From contig NC_004347.2 in NCBI RefSeq assembly GCF_000146165.2, positions 4,139,029-4,203,028 on the forward strand: 64,000 nt of DNA, in the 5' to 3' direction. This document shows, piece after piece, positions 57,785 through 64,000 of the stretch. The notes under the pieces are model-generated. The model saw only the letters and a program-made list of their open reading frames with translations, made no database searches and was not told the DNA's origin. The stretch's first letter is position 1. The number at the start of each line of letters is the position of its first letter. Source of the stretch: Shewanella oneidensis MR-1. GTDB taxonomy: Bacteria > Pseudomonadota > Gammaproteobacteria > Enterobacterales > Shewanellaceae. Both the position numbers and the translations under genes were made by a program.

Positions 57785-58894
57785 ATGTTATATGGAAAAA
57801 CATTACCTTTAGCCAGTCTATTGGCCTTCACCTTAAGCACATCGTTACCCTTAAACGCCTCGGAAAACAGCTTTTCCCAAGCCTACAGTGACTACCAAGC
57901 AGCCATTAAACAGGGCGATAACGCGAAGATTGAAGCTAGCGCCAAAAGGGCCTTTGAATTGGGCGAAGCTCAATATACCAAGGACAGTGTCGACTTAGCG
58001 AACCTCGCCATGAACTGGGCTGGTGTGATAGAGAAGCAAGTCGCCCCTTACCCGTTTGAAGAAAAGAATTTGCCAAAAACAGCTAAGGCGAATGAGTTAT
58101 ATCAACTCGCATTAAGCAATTATAAAAAGCATTACGGCGAGCATGCAGCTGAGCTTATCGACCCGCTACTCGGCGCAGCAGAAACGGCACCTAAGCTGGT
58201 TTTGGCTAAAGGGCTTTTAGATGACACGCTGAAAATTGCAGAAAAAACAAAAGATAAAAAGCTGTTGGCTGATATAAAAATGGCAGCCTTTGCTCGCCTC
58301 AGCAACACAGAATTGTACACTGCTAAGGTAAGAGACTATGCCTTCGATGCCTATGAAACTTACAAAGAGATCCTGCCCGAAAATGCCCTCGACAGAGTCA
58401 AAGCCACCTATGTAGTCGGTGCCGTTGAATATGCCGAAAAGCATGATGACAAGGCAATTCCGTTGCTTTTAGAAGTGGTTAAGCAGTTTGACGCCCTTAA
58501 CTTTAGCCATCCCTATGCCTTAAGCGCCCATGCTTATCTAGTCGAACTGTATGAGCGCCAAGGAAAGCGTGACGAGTCCACCGCCCACTGTATCGCCATC
58601 GGCAAAATGCGACCTTGGGCTGACACGCAGGAGCAACAACCGCTGTTTCGTACCGCACCAGACTATCCCATGTCCTATGCTCGGCAAGCTAAAAATGGCT
58701 GGGTTCAGCTTAAATTTACCGTTGATGAACATGGCTTTGTGAAAAATACTGAAATTTTAGCCTCTAAGGGTGGTGCTTTATTTGAAAAAGAGAGCATTGA
58801 AGCCTTAAATAAATGGCGTTACGCACCCAAATTTGAAAATGGTAAAGCCGTAGAGGCACAAACTAGCGTGCAAATGGATTACACCATAAATTAA
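57785..58894 (+). CDS. Exported TonB C-terminal domain protein
   Basis: 369 residues from ATG 57785, with AAGGA eight bases before; an upstream in-frame ATG would hide the signal peptide. Signal peptide LPLASLLAFTLSTSLPLNA. The middle is helical and TPR-like (residues about 25-280). The last ~85 residues form a TonB_C fold: YPMSYARQAKNGWVQLKFTV, DEHGFVKNTEIL and EALNKWRYAPKFENGK. It lacks a transmembrane/Pro-rich TonB N-terminus, so it is a free periplasmic protein. Such TonB_C-TPR proteins are common in Shewanella, role unclear. Confidence 0.85.
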   Translation: MLYGKTLPLASLLAFTLSTSLPLNASENSFSQAYSDYQAAIKQGDNAKIEASAKRAFELGEAQYTKDSVDLANLAMNWAGVIEKQVAPYPFEEKNLPKTAKANELYQLALSNYKKHYGEHAAELIDPLLGAAETAPKLVLAKGLLDDTLKIAEKTKDKKLLADIKMAAFARLSNTELYTAKVRDYAFDAYETYKEILPENALDRVKATYVVGAVEYAEKHDDKAIPLLLEVVKQFDALNFSHPYALSAHAYLVELYERQGKRDESTAHCIAIGKMRPWADTQEQQPLFRTAPDYPMSYARQAKNGWVQLKFTVDEHGFVKNTEILASKGGALFEKESIEALNKWRYAPKFENGKAVEAQTSVQMDYTIN

Positions 58895-58901
58895 TAGCCC
58901 G

Positions 58902-59261
58902 TTATCTCACCTCATATCCCAGCCCATCGTCTAATACCGATGGGCTGTTTTTATCTTCTGCAACACCGAATGAATTTAGCTCCAGCTTTATCCGGCTTAA
59001 ACAAGCCTCACAAATACAAGCCGTCGCAGGCTGCGATAATAGTTGCGCTAACTTATCAGAACTTAGCCCTGATGCATCGCCTGTCGATAACCCCGCCGCC
59101 AAACCGCCAGATAGTAATTGAGTCAACTTAGGAAACGCCTGCTTAGCACACCAACAGTCACTGATATCTTCGCCAAGAGTCATGGCACACTGATTCGCCC
59201 CTTGGCATAAAGGGCAAAGCTGCGCTGCATCTAAATGAGGTTCTGGTAAGTGCTCAGGCAC
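58902..59261 (-). CDS. Cysteine-rich CWC-family protein
   Basis: 119 residues from GTG 59261, which has AAGGA five bases upstream; the longer frame from TTG 59321 has no ribosome site. Cys-rich segment CPLCQGANQCAM, then DISDCWCAKQAFP, and a C-terminal ACICEACLSRI, the C-W-C pattern of pfam CWC (probable zinc binding). Function unknown. It is convergent with the TonB_C gene, whose terminator lies inside this gene's 3' end. Confidence 0.82.
   Translation of the reverse strand: MPEHLPEPHLDAAQLCPLCQGANQCAMTLGEDISDCWCAKQAFPKLTQLLSGGLAAGLSTGDASGLSSDKLAQLLSQPATACICEACLSRIKLELNSFGVAEDKNSPSVLDDGLGYEVR
58920..58952 (+). terminator. Terminator of the TonB_C gene, inside the CWC gene
   Basis: CAGCCCATCG / CGATGGGCTG with an 8-nt loop and TTTTTATC after it. 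It overlaps the last codons of the convergent CWC gene. Confidence 0.85.
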
Positions 59262-59389
59262 GGTAATCCTTATGGCATCGGAGTTATAACGCAGAAATAA
59301 TAATGGTTTTTTGCAACTCAAGCTGAGTTGATTTGCACCAAGGTTAGACTTTAAAGCTTTCCAAACTACGTTTGAATGCTTTAGTTTAC

Positions 59390-59417
59390 AAGTCGTGGGG
59401 CTTTACCCCACACCCGA
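59390..59417 (+). repeat. Truncated copy of the structured repeat (single hairpin)
   Basis: AAGTCGTGGGG, loop CTTTA, CCCCACACCCGA. It matches only the second hairpin of the full element, 75 bp to its right. Confidence 0.7.
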
Positions 59418-59464
59418 TAATAATGCTGGTTTTTTTAGCGTTTGAATTGGCAAGGTTATCGCTG

Positions 59465-59744
59465 TAAGTATGTGAATCATTGCGGCCTTACGGCCGAGAT
59501 AAGTCAAAGTCGTGGGTCTTCAACCCACACCCGACCAAGAGGGGATCAACAGCAATTCCCTCTTGGATCTCCCTTGCCGCCCCTAGCGAAGTTACATGCA
59601 TTGATTACTGGCTTCGTGCTTATTCGAAAATTGCTAACGCTTCCGATGGTACATCCTGTACCTCGAAAGCTAGCGAGGCATCCATGCCTCGCTCACGCGA
59701 TTTTCTTCAACGCCCTTCAGCAACTTCGCAGGGGAAGGTGAACT
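59465..59744 (+). repeat. Structured ~280-bp repeat, copy 1
   Basis: Near-identical in layout to the inverted copy at 61220-61503. It contains at least five hairpins: GGCC-TTAC-GGCC; GTGGGT/ACCCAC; CCAAGAGGG/CCCTCTTGG; GGTACA/TGTACC; GCGAGGCAT/ATGCCTCGC. Several stems change on both sides in copy 2. Open frames across it (both copies give GLTAE and THTRPRGDQQQFPLGSPLPP-like peptides) are probably not genes. Confidence 0.8.
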
Positions 59745-60001
59745 CCTTCAGCTTTTGTTTTGTCTGCTCGCCATGCAAAACAACCAGAGTGATTCCTACC
59801 ATCGCTATTAGAAATATTTAACAATAGGCAGCACGTTAAACAAATTGTTTATTTATGTATTAACTTATTGATCACAATGTAATTGCGGTGGTAATTTCTA
59901 CCATGATTGGATAATTATGCCATAGAAGATAATATCCAATGTTTTCTTGATCGAGCCTAGCAATAATTTCATATAAAACAACTTACTTTCAAGGAAATAG
60001 C

Positions 60002-60373
60002 ATGAATATGCTAAAGGAAATTTTGATTCAAATTCAATCGGGAAAAACAAGCTACCGACCAGAGAAAGATAGCTACGAGTCGCTTTTACAATTTCAAGAT
60101 ACAGCGAAACACATTCTCTACGCGAAATCTAAAGGTTACGTTCACGACGTGAAATCGCAAAACAATTTTCAGCATCCAGGACGACTAGTAGATCACCTCA
60201 TTGTGCAGGGTGGAATAACCTTTAAAGGTGAGCAATTTATTCTCTCACCAGAGGTAATGAACAACGCACTATCTTTTCAAGAGGATATTATTGAGCTTAA
60301 GCCTAATATTGCTGGAATTGGTGTAAACCTAAATGCTGCATATCGTTGGCTAACGCGTAAATTAAAAAAATAA
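60002..60373 (+). CDS. Orphan hypothetical protein
   Basis: 123 residues, basic. AAGGA lies six bases before ATG. Stretches: SGKTSYRPEKDSYESLLQFQ, VDHLIVQGGITFKGEQF. No signal peptide and no recognised domain. AT-richer than the neighbouring core genes. It sits between inverted structured repeats, suggesting an accessory gene. Confidence 0.6.
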   Translation: MNMLKEILIQIQSGKTSYRPEKDSYESLLQFQDTAKHILYAKSKGYVHDVKSQNNFQHPGRLVDHLIVQGGITFKGEQFILSPEVMNNALSFQEDIIELKPNIAGIGVNLNAAYRWLTRKLKK

Positions 60374-60518
60374 CAAAGTCGCTTAGGGTCAATGGATAAG
60401 ATTTATGGACCTATTACAGCATCGTATACCATGTTTATGATCGACAAATCAGTACCGTAGGTTACGGTGCTAAAAAATAAGACCAAATAAAACTAGTTGT
60501 AAGTATAAAGGAGTAATA

Positions 60519-61025
60519 ATGAAGTATTTAATGACTATTATGATACTGCTGTTTACGCAGACTGTCCTTGCAGACCCAATTACAGATGTTTTTGGAGAAG
60601 GTGTATTCGATATTAAGTGGGGCAATTCAATCGAGCAAATTCAAGAAGCGTATCCCATGGGAAATAAAAAGTCTTTGAATAATATCATGTGGTTCGAAGT
60701 AAAAAACTCAAAAGAGGTGTTGGGGTTTCAACGTAAAAATATGAATATTCACTTCTCATTCGATGACAAAGATCGGCTGAATGGTGTGGCTGTTCACTTT
60801 GATGACTCACAATATGGTGCTCTTTTGATAAAGCTTGAAACTTTATTTGGCGAGTGGTCAAAGCATTCGACTAATGCCGTCCCGTATATTCAGTGGAAAA
60901 GTGACAATGGGATCACTCTTACTCTTTCTTCTGCACCTTCTGGTTTTGGTATAGATACCGTTTTCTCAATTGGATATGCAAATCTAGAAGCAACTATTCC
61001 TGACAAACAAAGTCTTGGATTTTAG
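60519..61025 (+). CDS. Exported hypothetical protein
   Basis: 168 residues. AAGGAG lies before ATG. Signal peptide LMTIMILLFTQTVLA, then mature DPITDVFGEGVFDIKWGNSI; the mature part is beta-rich (SFDDKDRLNGVAVHFDDS). Probably periplasmic. Not recognised. AT-rich and inside the same repeat-bounded island as the 60002 gene; 145 bp separate the two. Confidence 0.65.
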   Translation: MKYLMTIMILLFTQTVLADPITDVFGEGVFDIKWGNSIEQIQEAYPMGNKKSLNNIMWFEVKNSKEVLGFQRKNMNIHFSFDDKDRLNGVAVHFDDSQYGALLIKLETLFGEWSKHSTNAVPYIQWKSDNGITLTLSSAPSGFGIDTVFSIGYANLEATIPDKQSLGF

Positions 61026-61057
61026 AGAGTATTTAAATAAGATAAATCCAGCCACCA

Positions 61058-61085
61058 GGTAGTGTTCAAATTTCTGTGTCATTTC
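61058..61085 (+). mobile_element. Solo IS256-type end remnant
   Basis: 28 bp starting GGTAGTGTTCAAA and continuing TTCTGTGTCATTTC, with about two mismatches to the left end of the IS at 36960. No transposase follows, so it is a deletion scar or the end of a related element. Confidence 0.6.
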
Positions 61086-61141
61086 TTCCAGAATTCAGAT
61101 AATAGCTGCGACACTCTAATCGAGGTGTAGAAGAATGAAGA

Positions 61142-61176
61142 TAAGATGGGACATATATTAAGAGTAAGATGGGACA
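61142..61176 (+). repeat. Direct repeat of taagatgggaca
   Basis: Two copies (61142-61153 and 61165-61176) 23 bp apart between the IS scar and the structured repeat. Possibly residue of another mobile element. Confidence 0.5.
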
Positions 61177-61219
61177 GGCACAAATCTTTAGGACTAACAG
61201 CTAACACCAAGGCAACAGA

Positions 61220-61503
61220 AGTTCACCTTCCCCTGCGAAGTTGCCGCGGGGCGTTGGAATAAATTGCGTGAGTCCGGACATGGATGTCCGGCTAGCTTTC
61301 GTAGGTACAGGGACGTTGCCTTCGGAAGCGATAGCAATTTATCCATAAGACCAAGGCTAGTAACCAATGCATGTAACTTCGCTAGGGGCGGCAAGGGAGA
61401 TCCAAGAGGGAATTGCTGTTGATCCCCTCTTGGTCGGGTGTGGGGTGAAGCCCCACGACTTTGATTCACCTCGGCCGTTAGGCCGCAATAACTCACATAC
61501 TTA
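61220..61503 (-). repeat. Structured ~280-bp repeat, copy 2 (inverted)
   Basis: Inverse of copy 1. Stems read GTGGGG/CCCCAC and CCGGACAT/ATGTCCGG where copy 1 has GTGGGT/ACCCAC and a GAGGCAT stem. CCAAGAGGG/CCCTCTTGG is unchanged. Confidence 0.8.
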
Positions 61504-61655
61504 GGCGATTTAATAAGCCTCCCATCCAGTTACTCACCTTACTTAATCAGAAATATGGGACAAGCGTAACTCTTTTGCGCAAGCTAAATCACCAAACTAT
61601 AACAATCTGATATTAAATAACTTTAAGTAAAATTCCCCAACACATTTTACCCTAT

Positions 61656-61692
61656 AAAAAAGCCAGCAAACTTTAAGCTTGCTGGCTTTTTT
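61656..61692. terminator. Strong bidirectional terminator of the cytochrome operon
   Basis: AAAAAAGCCAGCAA / TTGCTGGCTTTTTT around a short loop, about 60 nt past the tsdA-like stop. Confidence 0.9.
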
Positions 61693-61750
61693 GCTTAACT
61701 AATTCACTCGCTTCATTTCACCGCGCGAACAGTGAATCAGAGCTGCTCAA

Positions 61751-62806
61751 CTAGGACTTTTTCGGAAACACCGGATAAGAAGCGGTGCCAAGCACTTTGC
61801 CATCGACGTCGACACCGTAATAGTCGTTGTCGTTATGGTATTTCTCCTGCGCCTGCTTCACATCCCCCTTGTTACGTGGGTCCTGTGGACGCTCGTGGGA
61901 GTTGATGTAAGCCGCTACATCCCAAGCCTGTTGGTTCGTTAGCTGCATACTCTTACCAAAGGGCATGTTTTCATAAATGAAAAATGCGGCAGTATTGACC
62001 CTATGCATCCCCGCTCCCCAGTTATAACTTTGAGGGCCCCATAATGGTGGCAGAGAGTAAACACCGGCAATCGCTTGGCCTTGACCATCGGCGCCATGGC
62101 ACGCTTGGCAATGGGCGACATACACGGCTTTGCCACGTTCGGGTGAGAACGCCAGTTCTGGTTTTGGGATCTCAGGATAACCACGGCCGGGCAGATTCGC
62201 GCGTTGCTCCACTGTCATGGCTTTAGCGAGCGCTTCTGGCAGTGGGAAGTCCTCGCGTTTAGCACCTTTCAGCAATTCGGCATCACTTAACTCTGGTACA
62301 GGACCATCAAGATTAGCCGCATCCATTAAGCCACCCATCCCCAACCAATAGGCATAGGCCGATAGCGCAACAAGCTCAGGGCTACCTGCTGCAGGAGCTT
62401 TGCCGTTCATGGAATAGTTAAAGCAGCCTTGTATCCGCTCTTGAAAGGTATTTACTTTGTCGTCTTTTTTACGATAAGCAGGATACGCAAAATAAGCGCC
62501 CCAAACCGGTGACGCATTGGCCTTGCGGCCCGCATCCATATGGCAGTTGGCGCAGTTAAGCTCGTTACCTACATACTTATCCCGAAGCTGCTGGGTATTC
62601 ACAAATAGCTGATAACCTAAGCGAACTTTATCACCAAAGGCACCTTCGGGAATCGCGCTTAACGGTCTTGGCGTAAGATAGGCTTGTTCCGGATTTTTAG
62701 GGACTGAGGGCAATGGCGCTTGTTTGTCGGGTAACTCTTGCGCCGCTTGTACTTGAGCGGTAAGCACTCCCATGGCGACCAATAATAAGATTGCAGAAGA
62801 TTTCAT
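61751..62806 (-). CDS. tsdA: Diheme cytochrome c, TsdA-like thiosulfate dehydrogenase / tetrathionate reductase
   Basis: 351 residues with a signal peptide (ILLLVAMGVLTAQVQA), periplasmic. Two heme sites: LNCANCHMDAGRK and HCQACHGADGQG. The stretch ERIQGCFNYSMNGKAPAAGS lies where TsdA enzymes carry the cysteine that ligates the active-site heme. The general pattern (AGRK-SPVWGAYFAYPAYR, FGKSMQLTNQQAWDVAAYIN) fits TsdA as I remember it. It would interconvert thiosulfate and tetrathionate. AAGGAG lies upstream of ATG. It is 10 bp downstream of the c4-type cytochrome gene, its likely electron partner. A generic diheme cytochrome is the alternative. Confidence 0.72.
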   Translation of the reverse strand: MKSSAILLLVAMGVLTAQVQAAQELPDKQAPLPSVPKNPEQAYLTPRPLSAIPEGAFGDKVRLGYQLFVNTQQLRDKYVGNELNCANCHMDAGRKANASPVWGAYFAYPAYRKKDDKVNTFQERIQGCFNYSMNGKAPAAGSPELVALSAYAYWLGMGGLMDAANLDGPVPELSDAELLKGAKREDFPLPEALAKAMTVEQRANLPGRGYPEIPKPELAFSPERGKAVYVAHCQACHGADGQGQAIAGVYSLPPLWGPQSYNWGAGMHRVNTAAFFIYENMPFGKSMQLTNQQAWDVAAYINSHERPQDPRNKGDVKQAQEKYHNDNDYYGVDVDGKVLGTASYPVFPKKS

Positions 62807-62816
62807 GGCCGGCTCC

Positions 62817-63443
62817 TTATTTTATATTCGCAAAGTAATTCGCTAAGGCATCCACCTCGGCGGCGGTTAGCTTGTTAGCCACATTGGCCATCATGCCGTC
62901 CACATCTCCTTTACGAGTGCCTGCTTGCCACGCCAACAGTTGCGTCTTGATATAGCTGGCCTGCTGACCCGCTAAACGCGGGAACAAATCGCCACCTAAT
63001 CCAGAGGGGCCATGGCAAGTCACACAAGCGGGTAAGCCACGTGACCAATCGCCTTGGTAAGCTAAGCGTGCGGTATCATCACTAAAGGTGACATGCGTAC
63101 CGCGGAGCACTGGCTTAACCTCGGTTTTAGGTGATTTAGCGGAGAAATAACTCGCCACTTGCTCGATGCCATCACCTTGCAGAGTCATCGCCATCGGCAT
63201 CATGGTCGCGTTTTGGCGCACTCCCGCCTGAAAATGCTGCAATTGGGTGGTGATGTATTCTTTCGAGAGTCCGGCTAAGCGCGGGCCAAGTGGCTCTACG
63301 CCCTCACCTTCAACGCCATGACAACTGACACAGATTTGTCCCGCAGGCGGGATTACAGAGGTATTTGCCATGGCGACAGAGGTCAAGGCACAGCCGCTAA
63401 TGAGCGCGATGCCTTTGGCTAATGTTTTAATTTTATTATTCAT
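62817..63443 (-). CDS. tsdB: Diheme c4-type cytochrome, TsdB-like electron carrier
   Basis: 208 residues with a signal peptide (GIALISGCALTSVAMA). Two cytochrome c domains: CVSCHGVEGEG with Met-containing TMMPMAM, and CVTCHGPSGLGG with VDGMMANVA. This is the c4 tandem layout used by TsdB, which accepts or donates electrons for TsdA in the periplasm. First gene of the two-gene operon. Plain cytochrome c4 with another role remains possible. Confidence 0.75.
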   Translation of the reverse strand: MNNKIKTLAKGIALISGCALTSVAMANTSVIPPAGQICVSCHGVEGEGVEPLGPRLAGLSKEYITTQLQHFQAGVRQNATMMPMAMTLQGDGIEQVASYFSAKSPKTEVKPVLRGTHVTFSDDTARLAYQGDWSRGLPACVTCHGPSGLGGDLFPRLAGQQASYIKTQLLAWQAGTRKGDVDGMMANVANKLTAAEVDALANYFANIK

Positions 63444-63634
63444 TTTCTATCCTTGAACAAACCTTGAGTCACACGAAAACGGTTGAAAAACCGCGTTAAC
63501 GGCTAAAACAAGGTCGTTAAAAAAGAGATAATTGAGTGCTGCGTTCCACGTTTAGCCCACACTAAACGCATCAAAACACCATACTCCTCGAGAGAAAGAG
63601 CGACAAGCATTGAAAAAATCTAGCATTAACACTT
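63444..63634. other. Promoter region of the cytochrome operon
   Basis: About 190 bp between the tsdB-like start and the MITE. I see no clear FNR or ArcA site by eye. Confidence 0.4.
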
Positions 63635-63917
63635 TAGGGCGTGTTGACGTTTCAGGGTTATTTTTGCAGCAATTTGGCGGGCGTTTATGCAAGGCAAAGT
63701 CCGTGCTGTGTAGTTATTCTACATAAACGGACGATAACGCAGCAGAAACGTCAGCCAAATGCTGCCCGAAGGGTTCGTCTGGCAAGCCCTTGCTCTTACT
63801 TTATGTCATAAGAGCAGCTCGTCATTTGAGTAGAATAACGACACATCATTCCTCGTTTCGCGAGCACGTGCTTGCCAGAACGAACAAAATTTAATCTCGA
63901 AACGTCAACACGCCCTA
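63635..63917. mobile_element. MITE-like repeat, copy B (inverted relative to copy A)
   Basis: 279 bp between GGGCGTGTTGACG and its inverse, with TA on both sides. Over 90% alike to copy A by eye, with an extra ~20 bp (around 63800, gcagctcgtca side). Its right edge reads CCCTAG, which provides a stop codon to the minus-strand frame entering from the right. Confidence 0.85.
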
Positions 63918-64000
63918 GTAACCAAATCGAGTCGCTTCAAAGCTATTCAATAATTTATGTAGCAGATAACAGAGGAATAAAGTCGCGACTATCGCCACAA
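63915..64000 (-). CDS. 3' end of a membrane-protein-like gene, stop supplied by the MITE edge
   Basis: A frame enters from the window edge and reads VAIVATLFLCYLLHKLLNSF, then EATRFGY, then TAG at 63917-63915, formed by the MITE boundary. The hydrophobic run looks like a last transmembrane helix. Only 28 codons are visible, so the call is tentative. Confidence 0.4.
   Translation of the reverse strand, partial: VAIVATLFLCYLLHKLLNSFEATRFGY

Larger units (their letters stand above)
59322..60001. other. Non-coding region carrying structured repeats
   Basis: About 680 bp holding a truncated and a full copy of the structured repeat (separate entries). The rest, 59745-60001, is AT-rich and precedes the orphan gene at 60002. 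Confidence 0.6.

Noticed and set aside
59442..59821. ORFs of about 100 codons across the structured repeat copies (also 61194-61496)
   Set aside because: They lie in hairpin-rich repeat DNA, and changes between copies preserve stems rather than codons. No ribosome site.
1..64000. CRISPR arrays, tRNA or rRNA genes, prophage modules
   Set aside because: Searched by eye; no regularly spaced direct repeats, no tRNA cloverleaf-like or rRNA sequence, and no phage structural genes were seen.

Overview
This window is chromosomal DNA from a gammaproteobacterium, almost certainly Shewanella. The core genes uvrA, ssb, deaD and mltD are of gammaproteobacterial type. The mdtL-yidZ pair is kept as in enterobacteria, several hypothetical proteins are Shewanella-like (a DUF3581 protein, a choice-of-anchor U surface protein), and there is a periplasmic diheme cytochrome pair. 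Genus-level identification comes from memory of the families, not from a database search.

Layout. 1-6 kb: a very large hybrid sensor kinase (3' end cut by the window edge) divergent from a REC/HD-GYP response regulator; together they look like a two-component c-di-GMP circuit. 6.3-7.5 kb: a dicarboxylate/amino-acid symporter. 7.9-14.35 kb: a tight four-gene operon encoding an SMC/condensin-like ATPase, a MukE-like subunit, a MukF-like kleisin and a Toprim protein. This is the composition of Wadjet (JetABCD) / MksBEFG plasmid-defence complexes, but in SMC-first order and with a short Toprim subunit; it is the strongest candidate for an unusual system here. 14.6-18 kb: a chemoreceptor remnant, a DUF3581 protein, a PspB-like membrane protein and a Sel1-repeat protein. 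18-22.4 kb: an RND efflux pump pair. 22.6-32.6 kb: a leucine-rich-repeat kinase, MltD, a DUF4397-like lipoprotein, a UPF1-like helicase with a degenerate nuclease tail, YidZ and MdtL. 32.8-35.7 kb: an M16 protease.

36-43.3 kb is the most disturbed part. It holds a TA-flanked MITE and an IS256-family element with an 8-bp target duplication sitting exactly in the signal-peptide codons of a giant Ca-binding-repeat surface protein. That protein ends in an unusual chain of anchor motif, internal signal-like segment and outer-membrane barrel. Next to it lies a gene broken by a probable poly-T frameshift. 43.4-52.4 kb returns to core functions: ssb, yajR-like, uvrA, an M28 peptidase and deaD. 52.6-54.8 kb carries a recent direct duplication of an unknown gene, with a lipoprotein gene between the copies. 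54.9-59.3 kb: a HAD phosphatase, a DMT exporter, a hydratase-like protein, a TonB-C protein and a CWC protein. 59.4-61.5 kb is an island of two orphan genes between inverted copies of a ~280-bp structured repeat whose hairpins show compensatory changes. 61.7-63.4 kb: a TsdBA-like diheme cytochrome operon. The window closes with a second MITE copy that appears to supply the stop codon of a truncated membrane-protein gene.

Most of the sequence is ordinary vertically inherited chromosome. Accessory signals cluster at 7.9-14.4, 35.9-43.3, 52.9-54.8 and 59.4-61.5 kb.
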